Of a stretch of DNA of 64,000 nucleotides, positions 33,935 through 42,293 are shown in pieces. The first letter of the stretch is position 1. Every line of letters begins with the position of its first letter. The translations under genes and the position numbers were made by a program. Origin of the DNA: Dehalococcoidia bacterium (GTDB lineage Bacteria > Chloroflexota > Dehalococcoidia > UBA2979); assembly GCA_028279505.1 (NCBI GenBank), contig JANQNP010000032.1, positions 1 to 64,000 of the forward strand, written 5' to 3'. The notes beneath the pieces are model-generated. The model was given only the letters and a program-made list of their open reading frames with translations. It was not told the DNA's origin and did no database searches.

Positions 33935-36061
33935 ATGCGGTCAACCCGCCTTGCCCGCGCGTGCCTATGGTCGCTGCTCGCGTTCGCGGGCCTGGCTCTG
34001 ACCGCCTGCGATTCACTCTCGGAGGGCGCAAGCGCCTCCACCACTGAGCTCACCGTCGATCGCTACGTCTACTCGGACGCCCTCGCCACCGGCTGGTCGT
34101 CCTGGACCTGGGGCGTCACCGCCGATCCGGGCAATGCCGCCCCCGTCCGCGCCGGCCAACGATCCGTCGAGGTCACGCCGCGACACTCGTGGTCCGGATG
34201 GGGCGCCTCGCACGGCAGCGGCATCGACGTCAGCTCATACACCTGGCTCGGCCTCTCGATTCGCGCAACCGCCGGGAACCAGCTATATGCCCTCTATCTC
34301 CTCGACGAGCGCGGCATGGCGCTCTCCAGCCAGCCGCACCTGATCACGCCCCCGGCGGGTGCGTGGGAGGACGCGTGGATCCCCCTCAGCACGCTCGGCG
34401 CGACCAGCGAGCGCGTCTTCGGCATCCGCCTGATGAGCATCCGAACGAGCACCGCGCCGTTCTACGTCGATGAGATCGGCTTTGCGGCAACGGCGGCCCC
34501 ATCGGCGCTCCGTCCCACCAGCGACGCGCTGTTGGCGGTCGACGCGAACATGCCGGTGCACCCGTTCTCCAACGAGATGCTCGGCGTCGGCCTCGTGAAC
34601 TGGGAGCACAGCTGGAACAAGCCCTTCGCCGGCGGCGTCCCCTACCTCGCGAGCGTCCTCGAGGCCTCGGACACCGGCCTGATCCGCTACGCGGGCGGAC
34701 TCTGGGCGAACTGGGTCGGCTGGGAGCGCGCACCCCAGCGCACACCGCAGGAAGAGTGGAACCCGAGCCGCGCAAACTTCGCCCCGGCATTCGCCGGCCA
34801 GATCAACACCGACCTCGACTACGCCTACCACTACGGCATCGACGAGATCGATGACCTCGCAAGCTTCGCGCGACGCACCGGCGCCGAGGTGATGATCCAG
34901 GTCAACGTCTCGCTCAACGACCCGTACATGTGGGCCGACCTGCTGCACTACGCCAATGTCGAGCGCGGCTACGGCTTCAAGTACTGGGAGCTCGGCAACG
35001 AGCTCGACCTCGAGTACAGCCAGGACTCCCCGGCCGCGCTGGACGCCGACACCTACCGAAGCCGCGTCGAGCGCTACGCCGAGGTGCTGCGCTCCGTCGA
35101 CCCGAGCATCGTGATCGTGGGCGGCGTCGCCTCCTCCGGCCACGACATCGTCGGCGCGAACTGGGCCGAGGGCACGAGCGCGATGTCGCGCTACCTCCCC
35201 GCCGCCGTCGAGGGCGGCGCCGACTCCCTGAGCTACCACTGGTACCAGTCTTGCTGGGCGTCGGATGAGCCCGGCGGCATGACCGTCTGGGCCTGGGACC
35301 TCAAGCCCGGCGACGACAAGATCAGCGACCCGAACGAGAACTGGCGTCACACCTTCTCGCGCATCTGGAGCCAGATCGGCCCCGAGCGCGTCCAGAACGA
35401 GGTGATCCCGTCCGGCAGCAGCCTCACGCAGGGCATCACGGAGCTCAACTTCGACGCCTGCAACCACGGCGCCTCACCGCACAACAGCAACCACCTGAAC
35501 GCGGTTTGGATGGCCGACATCCTCGGCCGCCTCGCCTACCACGGCACCGACTACGTCACCTGGTACCAGGGATACGGCAACGACTGGCAGGGCTACCCGG
35601 CCATCGCCAGCCCCGACGACGGCGGGAGCATCTTCCTGCGCCCGTCCTATTACACGCTCTTCCTCTACGCGAACTACTTCGGCGACTCGCTGGTCGCCTC
35701 CAGCTCAGCGGACGACGAGGCGATCTCGATCTGGGCCGCCACGGACTCAGCCGACCCGAACGTCCTGACGCTCATGGTCACGAACATCTCCGACCGGCCG
35801 ATCACCACCACGATCGACGTCGCCGGCTTCCGGGCGACCAGCGGCTCGAAGGTGACGCTCGCGAACCCCGACCCCGACGACCTCTCCGAGGACAGCTACG
35901 GCCCCACCCACGGCTCCACCCTCAACGGCGTATCCCTGAACCCCGCCACCATCGGCGCCGCAACCGCGGCTATCGAGGGCGTCCCGGTCTCCGTCGCCAA
36001 CGGCGACGTGACCACCACCTTCGCGCCCTACACCGTCACCGCGATCCGCCTCACACGCTAA
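33935..36061 (+). CDS. Secreted clan-A-like glycoside hydrolase with N-terminal beta-sandwich domain
   Basis: The 708-residue precursor has a lipoprotein signal ending LALTACDS. Residues about 35-180 look like a carbohydrate-binding beta-sandwich (VYSDALATGWSSWTWG, then APFYVDEIGFAA). The catalytic part has the barrel-strand motif KYWELGNELD with Glu356 as likely acid/base, and QGITELNFDACNH with Glu503 as likely nucleophile. This is the clan GH-A pattern seen in GH39, GH44, GH51 and GH79, but I cannot name the family. A C-terminal beta domain (VLTLMVTNISDRPITTTIDV) follows, as in arabinofuranosidases. No sugar genes are adjacent. The start follows GGGAG. Confidence 0.72.
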   Translation: MRSTRLARACLWSLLAFAGLALTACDSLSEGASASTTELTVDRYVYSDALATGWSSWTWGVTADPGNAAPVRAGQRSVEVTPRHSWSGWGASHGSGIDVSSYTWLGLSIRATAGNQLYALYLLDERGMALSSQPHLITPPAGAWEDAWIPLSTLGATSERVFGIRLMSIRTSTAPFYVDEIGFAATAAPSALRPTSDALLAVDANMPVHPFSNEMLGVGLVNWEHSWNKPFAGGVPYLASVLEASDTGLIRYAGGLWANWVGWERAPQRTPQEEWNPSRANFAPAFAGQINTDLDYAYHYGIDEIDDLASFARRTGAEVMIQVNVSLNDPYMWADLLHYANVERGYGFKYWELGNELDLEYSQDSPAALDADTYRSRVERYAEVLRSVDPSIVIVGGVASSGHDIVGANWAEGTSAMSRYLPAAVEGGADSLSYHWYQSCWASDEPGGMTVWAWDLKPGDDKISDPNENWRHTFSRIWSQIGPERVQNEVIPSGSSLTQGITELNFDACNHGASPHNSNHLNAVWMADILGRLAYHGTDYVTWYQGYGNDWQGYPAIASPDDGGSIFLRPSYYTLFLYANYFGDSLVASSSADDEAISIWAATDSADPNVLTLMVTNISDRPITTTIDVAGFRATSGSKVTLANPDPDDLSEDSYGPTHGSTLNGVSLNPATIGAATAAIEGVPVSVANGDVTTTFAPYTVTAIRLTR

Positions 36062-36212
36062 ACGCACCGAGCGCCCGCGGCACCCGCCCCCGGCTAGTCC
36101 GCGCCCGCATCGTCCATCGCATCCCCGAGGCCGATCGAAGCGACCACCCCGCCGACGGCAGTCACCCGCGGCGAGAGCGCCCAGACAGTCGTCTGTGAGT
36201 ATGCTCGCCCGC

Positions 36213-37382
36213 ATGACAATCTCGCGGCATTGGTTCCTGCTGATCGTCCTCACGGCGTGGTTCGTCGCTGGCTGCAGCGGCGACGACGAGACCTCCAGCG
36301 ATCGCTCGTTCACGGAATCCCTCAGCTGGATTCCGTCGAACCGCGACAACGCGAACCAGGTGCTGCTGCTCAATCTCGCGACGCTGCGACGATCCGCCGG
36401 CGTGGAACTCCCCGCAGACAGAACCGACGTCGACCAGATCAACGCCTATCAAGCTGCGCTGACCGACGCATCTCGACTCGACGACCTCACGCTGCTCGTG
36501 CTCAACCAGGACGTCAGCCGCGAGGCGACGCAGAGCAACTACCTCGACTACCTCCACCTCAGCCTGTCGGACGTCGATCTCATCGCCGAGGCAGGCATCC
36601 CGCCCGATCGGTTCTTCCTGGCGGGCGGGCGATTCGATGCCGGCGCAGCCGCCGACACCCTCCGTGTGTGCTCCGGCTGCTTCCAGACCACCGACAACTA
36701 CGAGCACAAGGGCGTCAACTACTTCGGCTGGGGCATCGAGCTACGGCAGCACCTCCGCGAACGCCTCAGCCCACCCATGTACGACAACCTCGGACGGGGC
36801 GGCCGCCTGTTCCTGACCGACAGGATCGCGATCAGGACACCGACTGACGCCCTCATGCGCGCCACGCTCGATGCCGGGGCGCTTGACGATCGGAGCTCAC
36901 TCGCCGACCGCGAGGACTTCCAACTCGCCGCCGAAGCCCTCGACCGCGAGCAAGCTTGGTTCGCCATGATGACCACCAGCACGCTCGGACCGAGGTTCTG
37001 GGAGGAGATCGGCGATATCTGGCTCGATTTCTTGGACGACCCCGCCGAAGCGAAGCGACTCGAGGAGCAGTGGAATCCCGCGCCGGATACCCCGGTCTTG
37101 CGCGCGCATCAGCTATTCGCCGCCGGCGCCGTGAGCGACGGCCAGGACAACCACCTCGTGGTGGTCCTCGTGCACGAGAACGCGGCAGACGCAGAGGCCA
37201 GTGTCGAGTTGCTGCGTCGCCGCATCGACGAGCTGCCGAGCGCCGCCAGCGGAGAACCGTGGAGCGAGATCATCACCGCGGCCGACATCGAGGCCGACGG
37301 CCGGGTCCTTGTCGCCAGACTGAGCGGCCTCGACCTCTGGACCTTCCACAACCGGGCGGACCCACTCACGCTGCACGAGTAA
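36213..37382 (+). CDS. Lipoprotein of unknown function
   Basis: This roughly 389-residue precursor has an N-terminus of MTISRHWFLLIVLTAWFVAG and then CSGDD, a clear lipobox. The rest is a soluble, acidic domain without a motif I recognise; landmarks are SWIPSNRDNANQVLLLNLA, CSGCFQTTDNYEHKGVNYFG (two cysteines) and FTLLVLNQ-like strands. It looks like an extracytoplasmic protein with repeated alpha/beta units. In-frame starts exist at 36195 (GTG) and 36201; 36213 gives the shortest typical signal. It lies between the glycoside hydrolase and the PPOX gene; no functional link is evident. Confidence 0.65.
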   Translation: MTISRHWFLLIVLTAWFVAGCSGDDETSSDRSFTESLSWIPSNRDNANQVLLLNLATLRRSAGVELPADRTDVDQINAYQAALTDASRLDDLTLLVLNQDVSREATQSNYLDYLHLSLSDVDLIAEAGIPPDRFFLAGGRFDAGAAADTLRVCSGCFQTTDNYEHKGVNYFGWGIELRQHLRERLSPPMYDNLGRGGRLFLTDRIAIRTPTDALMRATLDAGALDDRSSLADREDFQLAAEALDREQAWFAMMTTSTLGPRFWEEIGDIWLDFLDDPAEAKRLEEQWNPAPDTPVLRAHQLFAAGAVSDGQDNHLVVVLVHENAADAEASVELLRRRIDELPSAASGEPWSEIITAADIEADGRVLVARLSGLDLWTFHNRADPLTLHE

Positions 37383-37453
37383 CTCCGTCCGGTCCGAGCG
37401 CTGCGGCCGTGTCGCGAAGGTGTAACGTCTTCCAGCGAACCGGAGGAGCAACC

Positions 37454-38092
37454 ATGACCACCGCGACGCAGCGCTTCCAGGATGTGATCGCCACCGAGGA
37501 ACAGCTCCGGGAGATCCTCGGCACCCCGAGCGCCGGTGCCGTCTCCAAGTCACTCGGTTCCATCGACGAACACTTCGCCGGCTTCATTGCCCGGTCGCCG
37601 TTCATCCTCATCGGCTCGTCCGACGCGCAGGGCAACCAGGACGTCTCTCCGAAGGGCGACCCCGCCGGCTTCGTCCAGGTGCTCGACGAGCAGACGCTCG
37701 CGATCCCCGACCGCCCCGGTAACCGCCGTGGCGACACCTTCAGCAACCTGATCCAGAACCCGAAGGTCGCGCTGTACTTCCTCGTCCCGGGCGTCCGCGA
37801 AACGCTCCGTGTCCAGGGCACCGCTACGATCGTCCGCGACCAGTCCCTTCGAGACAGCATGGTGATCAAGGGCAAGGTCCCCGAGCTCGCGATCGTCGTC
37901 GATGTGGACGAGGCCTTCATGCACTGCGCCAAGTGCGTCGTCCGTTCCCAGCTTTGGAACACCGAGGACTGGCCGGACCCTGACGAGGTCCCAAACCTCG
38001 CTGCCGCCCTCGTCGACCAGCTCGAACTCCCGACCACGAAGGAGCGGCTGGTCGCGTCTCTCGATCGCGACACCGTCGACGGGCTGTACTAG
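37454..38092 (+). CDS. Pyridoxamine 5'-phosphate oxidase (PPOX) class flavoprotein, MSMEG_1061-like
   Basis: The 212-residue protein has the split-barrel flavin fold pattern: ARSPFILIGSSDAQGNQDVSPKGDPAGFV, then LAIPDRPGNRRGDTFSNLIQNPKVALYFLVPG and RVQGTATIV. The 'D-V-S-P-K-G-D-P' wording is typical of the MSMEG_1061/PPOX family. Such proteins bind FMN or F420; some are oxidases, others reductases. A GGAGGAG site precedes ATG 37454. Its TAG stop overlaps the first base of the kinase frame that follows, suggesting a two-gene unit. Confidence 0.87.
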   Translation: MTTATQRFQDVIATEEQLREILGTPSAGAVSKSLGSIDEHFAGFIARSPFILIGSSDAQGNQDVSPKGDPAGFVQVLDEQTLAIPDRPGNRRGDTFSNLIQNPKVALYFLVPGVRETLRVQGTATIVRDQSLRDSMVIKGKVPELAIVVDVDEAFMHCAKCVVRSQLWNTEDWPDPDEVPNLAAALVDQLELPTTKERLVASLDRDTVDGLY

Positions 38093-38967
38093 TCAGCACA
38101 CCGGAGCTGGATGCCGGACTCGTCCGAGTCCTTGCAGAGCTGGGCATCGACGACAGCGCTCTCCTGGGCGCGGGCGGCGAGGCCTCGGTATTCGCGCTGG
38201 ACGCCACGCGCGTGGCTCGGATCAGCCATCGAGCCACGAAGTCGGTCGACAGCCGCAACCGGCTCCTCAGCGAGCTACGCGAACACGCTGACCGAGTACC
38301 GTTCGAGATTCCCGAGGTGCTGTCGACTCTCGAAATCGCCGACCGCGTCGTCACGATTGAACGTCGTCTGCCCGGCCGGGACCTCAGCTCACTGCTCGAA
38401 GGCGCCTCTAGCGACGTCAGGGCGGCGCTCATCGTGAGCTACCTGGACACCGCCGCTCGCATCGGTGATCTCATCGTCAATCGCGACTGGTACGGGGAGC
38501 TCATCCGCGACAACCCGGTCCGAGGCGACACCTTCCGCGCCTACCTGAAGGCACGGGCTACAGCGAGCCTCGCGGCCGGCGGGCTCATCGGTCGAGTCGA
38601 CGCCACCGCCATTGCCAGCGCCTGGCCCGAGCCATCGGAACCGTCGTTCGTCCACCTCGATGCGTTTCCCGGCAACATGCTCGCGGATGGTGCGCGAGTC
38701 ACGGCCGTCCTCGACTTCGGCGTCATCTCACTGATCGGCGATCGAAGGCTCGATCCACTCGCCGCCGTCGCCTACCTCGACCCCGAGATCACGCCGTCCG
38801 CCACCGACGCTGACCGGGCGATCGCGCATGAGTGGCTCGAGTCCCGGGGGCTCGAGCCACTCTTCGACACCGCCTATCGCTGGCTCGCTGCCTTCTGGTC
38901 GGACTCCATGGCGGATCCCCGCCTCCTCGCCTGGTGCCATCGCGTCCTCGGCATCGACAAGCCGTGA
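38092..38967 (+). CDS. Aminoglycoside-phosphotransferase-like kinase without a canonical start codon
   Basis: The frame encodes up to 291 residues. It has a glycine-rich nucleotide loop GAGGEASVFALD, a catalytic-loop motif FVHLDAFPGNML (standard H-x-D-x-x-x-x-N) and the metal motif AVLDFG, so the kinase fold is complete from about residue 27. No in-frame ATG, GTG or TTG lies before GTG 38212, which is past the glycine loop. The frame begins TAGTCAGC, one base from the TAGTG overlap used by 40668. CTG 38107 or GTC 38092 are possible unusual starts. The substrate is unknown; it follows a PPOX gene directly. Confidence 0.6.
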   Translation, partial: VSTPELDAGLVRVLAELGIDDSALLGAGGEASVFALDATRVARISHRATKSVDSRNRLLSELREHADRVPFEIPEVLSTLEIADRVVTIERRLPGRDLSSLLEGASSDVRAALIVSYLDTAARIGDLIVNRDWYGELIRDNPVRGDTFRAYLKARATASLAAGGLIGRVDATAIASAWPEPSEPSFVHLDAFPGNMLADGARVTAVLDFGVISLIGDRRLDPLAAVAYLDPEITPSATDADRAIAHEWLESRGLEPLFDTAYRWLAAFWSDSMADPRLLAWCHRVLGIDKP

Positions 38968-39048
38968 GTTAGTTGGCGCCCGCGGCGTCCGCCTCCCGCT
39001 AGTCCCCACGCAGCAGCGCCCTGTATAACCGCCCCACGCCCGCACCCC

Positions 39049-39079
39049 ACCATCCGAGGGCGACCGAACCATCCGAGGG
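39049..39079. repeat. 12-base direct repeat upstream of the thiolase-like gene
   Basis: ACCATCCGAGGG occurs at 39049-39060 and 39068-39079, 19 bases apart, ending six bases before the ATG. The second copy supplies the ribosome site. It may be a small duplication or a tandem binding site. Confidence 0.5.
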
Positions 39080-39085
39080 GGTCCG

Positions 39086-40222
39086 ATGAAGGGCATCGAC
39101 GGCCGCTATTGCATCGTCGGCGTCGGCCAGACGCCGTACGGCAAGGTCCCTGGCATGTCGCAGCTCGCCCACAACGTGCTCGCGATCCGCAACGCGATCG
39201 AAGACGCCGGCCTCGAGAAGGACGACATCGACGGCGTCCTCACCAAGGCCCCGACCTCTACCTTCCCGATGCTCTGGGCGCCCAAGGTCGCGGAGGCACT
39301 CCGCATCACCCCGCGCGTCACCGGCACACTCGACCAGGCCGGCGCCAGCAACATCGGCCTGATCCAGTACGCGATCAGCGCCCTCGCCCTCGGGCAGGCG
39401 AGCTACATCGCCATCTCCTACGGCGACAACCCGAGGAGTGGCACCCGCACGACCTATGCCCGTCCTCGAGGCGACGACGCGGCCGCCGGCCTGTTCGGCG
39501 CACCGTCGAGCTACGCGATGATCGCCCGTCGCCACATGCACGAGTACGGCACCACCCACGACCAGCTCGCCAACGTCGCGATCGCCCACCGACACCACGC
39601 GAGCATGAACCCTAACGCCGTCTTCCAGGACCCGATCACCCGCGAGGACTACGAGCACTCCCGCTTCGTCGCTGAGCCGTTCCGGCTCCTCGACTGCTGC
39701 CCCGTCTCCGACGGCGGCGCCGCCTACATCGTCACCACCGAGGAGCGCGCCAAAGACCTCGCGAAGGACCCCGTCTACATCGAGGGCATCGGTCAGGGTC
39801 ACCCCGCCTGGGACTTCTTCCGCCGCGGCGACCTCGCCACCAGCGGCGCCGCCGTCTCCGGCGAAGCCGCCTTCCGCAACGCCGGCCTCGGCCCCAAAGA
39901 CATCGACTTCTGCGAGATCTACGACTGCTTCACCATCGTCCCGCTCGTCACCCTCGAGGAGTACGGCTTCTGCGAGAAGGGCGAGGGCGGCGCGTTCTAC
40001 GAGGACCAGCGCACCCACGTCGGTGGCGAGCTGCCGGTGAACACCTCGGGCGGCCTGCTCTCCGAGACCGGCATGCCCGGCACGCAGCTCGTCGTCGAAG
40101 CCGTCCGCCAGATCCGCGGCGAGGGCGGCCCACGCCAGGTCAAGGACGCGGAGGTCGGCCTCGTCAGCCAGCAGGGCGGCATCATGACCACCCACTCGAC
40201 CATGATCGTCTCGAAGGGCTAG
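39086..40222 (+). CDS. Thiolase-like protein lacking catalytic residues (SCP-x/Ltp2-type)
   Basis: The 378-residue protein has the thiolase fold, for example YCIVGVGQTPYGKVPG, the DDIDGVLTKAP helix and NTSGGLLSETG. The nucleophile region reads GTLDQAGASNIG without the usual cysteine, the G-H-P region reads GMPGT, and the last C-G-G motif reads QQGG. Ordinary thiolytic chemistry is therefore unlikely. Ltp2-type thiolase-like proteins have the same losses and act with a DUF35 partner as retro-aldolases in steroid side-chain breakdown; a DUF35 gene follows after two bases. An aldolase role on a branched acyl-CoA is a reasonable inference. Confidence 0.82.
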   Translation: MKGIDGRYCIVGVGQTPYGKVPGMSQLAHNVLAIRNAIEDAGLEKDDIDGVLTKAPTSTFPMLWAPKVAEALRITPRVTGTLDQAGASNIGLIQYAISALALGQASYIAISYGDNPRSGTRTTYARPRGDDAAAGLFGAPSSYAMIARRHMHEYGTTHDQLANVAIAHRHHASMNPNAVFQDPITREDYEHSRFVAEPFRLLDCCPVSDGGAAYIVTTEERAKDLAKDPVYIEGIGQGHPAWDFFRRGDLATSGAAVSGEAAFRNAGLGPKDIDFCEIYDCFTIVPLVTLEEYGFCEKGEGGAFYEDQRTHVGGELPVNTSGGLLSETGMPGTQLVVEAVRQIRGEGGPRQVKDAEVGLVSQQGGIMTTHSTMIVSKG

Positions 40223-40224
40223 CG

Positions 40225-40668
40225 ATGACGGCGGACCAGATCGTCGACCCGGACTTCTCCGCGATGGCGGACCTCGTACCTGACGAGACCGAGCTCACCG
40301 CGCCCTTCCGTGCCGGCCTCCGCGCCGGCGAGATGCGCCTCCAGCACTGTGCCGCCTGCAGCGAACACCAGCACCCACCGGAGAGCTTCTGCTACGCCTG
40401 CGGCTCCACCGACCTCGAGTGGCAGACCGTCCCCGGCCACGGCGAGGTCTACTCCTTCGTCGTGGTCCACCAGCCCTATCACGTCGCCTTCCGCGACCGT
40501 CTTCCCTACGTCGTCGCCACCGTCCAGCTCGACGAAGGACCGAGGATGCTCGGCCCGATCTTCGACCTCGAACCCTCCGCCGTCTCGATCGGCATGCGCG
40601 TCGAGCCCCGCTTCGAGGCCGTGAGCGACGAGGCGAGCGTGCTGCTCTTCGAGCCCGAGGCCTCCTAG
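40225..40668 (+). CDS. Zn-ribbon/OB-fold DUF35 protein, partner of the thiolase-like protein
   Basis: The 147-residue protein has an N-terminal helix, a rubredoxin-like zinc ribbon with LQHCAACSEHQHPPESFCYACGS (C-x2-C, then C-x2-C), and an OB-fold with GEVYSFVVVH and LPYVVATVQLDEGPRMLG. DUF35 proteins are partners of thiolase-like enzymes and are needed for their activity or acyl-CoA binding. The gene begins two bases after the thiolase-like stop and its stop overlaps the GTG of the next gene (TAGTG), indicating a co-translated operon. Confidence 0.9.
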   Translation: MTADQIVDPDFSAMADLVPDETELTAPFRAGLRAGEMRLQHCAACSEHQHPPESFCYACGSTDLEWQTVPGHGEVYSFVVVHQPYHVAFRDRLPYVVATVQLDEGPRMLGPIFDLEPSAVSIGMRVEPRFEAVSDEASVLLFEPEAS

Positions 40669-41093
40669 TGCGGATTCGCAAAGAGTGGACCGAGTGGGAC
40701 GACACCCTCGACGCGAAGTCGATCCCGGGCGCGATGGGCGTCTACGAACTCGCTGACGAGGACCAGCGCACCCTCTACATCGGCAAGGCGAGCGGCAAGT
40801 CCCCCTTCGGCCTCCGCGGCGAGCTGTTCCGCCACTTCAGCACCAGCGATCGCCTCGCCCGCGAGAACTGGGACCACCCGAGGATGGGCGAGGACCTGCC
40901 GTCGGTGCGCGGCCGCGCCCGCTTCTACCGCTTCGAGGTCAACCACAACTACTACAGCCGCTGGATCGAGATCCTCACCCGCTACCGCGAGGACCACGAG
41001 GTGCTGCCGCCCGGCAACCTCGAGGACCCCGAACCGCTGCCGAGACTGGGCCGCTACCACTGGAAGAGCGAGGACGCCGAACGTGGACTTTGA
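40668..41093 (+). CDS. GIY-YIG-like small protein in the acyl-CoA operon
   Basis: This 141-residue soluble protein has GVYEL at residues 24-28, then TLYIGKA at 35-41 with an LRGEL helix after it. That is the GIY...YIG...R layout of a GIY-YIG nuclease-like module. NHNYYSRWIEILTRYRE near residues 90-105 holds a conserved-looking glutamate. No other nuclease genes are nearby. The GTG overlaps the DUF35 TAG stop and the last codons overlap the acyl-CoA dehydrogenase start, so it is embedded in the fatty-acid operon. Function and nuclease activity are not established. Confidence 0.6.
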   Translation: MRIRKEWTEWDDTLDAKSIPGAMGVYELADEDQRTLYIGKASGKSPFGLRGELFRHFSTSDRLARENWDHPRMGEDLPSVRGRARFYRFEVNHNYYSRWIEILTRYREDHEVLPPGNLEDPEPLPRLGRYHWKSEDAERGL

Positions 41094-42252
41094 ACTCAGC
41101 GACGAGCAGCAGCTCATCATCGACAACGTCCGGCGCTTCGTCCGCGAGGAGATCCGCCCCCTCGAGGCGGACCTCGACCCCGACGCCTTCCACCTACGGC
41201 CCGAGGACGACGAGCGCCTCACCCAGATGACGAAGGACATGGGCCTCTACCAGATGGATGTCCCCGAGGAGTACGGCGGGCCCGGCGTCGACACCGTGAC
41301 CCGCACCCTCGTCGCTGAGGAGATGTCCCAGCACCGCGCCGGCCTCTACGCGCCCTCCTACGGCGTCTTCGGCCAGGGCCCGCAGGCCCAGCTCTACAAC
41401 GCTAACGAGGAGCAGAAGGAGAAGTACCTCTGGCCCACCATCCGAGGTGAGAAGAGCGGCTTCTTCGGCCTGAGCGAGCCCAGCGGCGGATCCGACCCGG
41501 CGCGCGCGATCCAGACCCGCGGCGTCCGCGACGGCGACGAGTGGGTGATCAACGGCGGCAAGCTCTGGAACTCAGGCGCCGACACCGCCGACTACGGCAT
41601 CGTCTACGTCCGCACCGACCCCTCGAAGGGCCGCCAGGGCATCACCGCCTTCATCGTCGACACCGACACCCCTGGCTTCCGCGTCGAGCGCCTCGTTCAG
41701 GTGCTCCGCGCGCACTACACCACCGAGCTCTCGTTCACCGACATGCGCATCTCCAACGACAACGTCCTCGGCGAGGAGGGCGGCGGCTTCGCCCTCGCGA
41801 ACGACTACCTCGCGAGGAACCGCATCCCCTACTCCGCCGCAGGCATCGGCGTCGCCACCTACGCCCACGAGATGGCGATCGACTGGGCGAAGCAGCGCGT
41901 CACCTTCGGCGAGCCGCTCGCGAGCCGCCAGGCGATCCAGTGGATGCTCGTCGACAACGAAATCGACCTCCGCACCTCCCGCTGGGCCTGCCTCGCCGCC
42001 GCCGACAAGGCCGAACGAGGCCTCCCGTTCCGCTTCGAATCTTCGATGGCGAAGCTCGTCAGCACCGAGGGCGCCGGCCGCGTCGTCGACCGCTGCATGC
42101 AGATCATGGGCGGCCTCGGCATGTCCAAGGACCTCCCGATGGAGCGCTGGTACCGCGAGCTGCGCATCCGCCGCATCGGCGAAGGCCCCTCCGAGGTCCA
42201 GCGCATCGTCATGGCCCGCGACCTGCTCAACATCGGCAGCGGCAGCCGCTAA
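41083..42252 (+). CDS. Acyl-CoA dehydrogenase
   Basis: The 389-residue protein has the three-domain acyl-CoA dehydrogenase pattern: FELSDEQQLIIDNVRRFV, then GFFGLSEPSGGSDPARAIQTR (FAD-binding middle domain) and CMQIMGGLGMSKDLPMERWYR. The catalytic glutamate occurs in the canonical C-terminal region RIGEGPSEVQRIV. It oxidises an acyl-CoA to a 2-enoyl-CoA with FAD and electron-transfer flavoprotein. The GTG start overlaps the preceding gene by 11 bases. It is followed by an enoyl-CoA hydratase gene after 41 bases, the next reaction in the sequence. Confidence 0.93.
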   Translation: MDFELSDEQQLIIDNVRRFVREEIRPLEADLDPDAFHLRPEDDERLTQMTKDMGLYQMDVPEEYGGPGVDTVTRTLVAEEMSQHRAGLYAPSYGVFGQGPQAQLYNANEEQKEKYLWPTIRGEKSGFFGLSEPSGGSDPARAIQTRGVRDGDEWVINGGKLWNSGADTADYGIVYVRTDPSKGRQGITAFIVDTDTPGFRVERLVQVLRAHYTTELSFTDMRISNDNVLGEEGGGFALANDYLARNRIPYSAAGIGVATYAHEMAIDWAKQRVTFGEPLASRQAIQWMLVDNEIDLRTSRWACLAAADKAERGLPFRFESSMAKLVSTEGAGRVVDRCMQIMGGLGMSKDLPMERWYRELRIRRIGEGPSEVQRIVMARDLLNIGSGSR

Positions 42253-42293
42253 CCCCACCCACCGAGGACATCGCACCTCTCGAGGAGCCCGGC

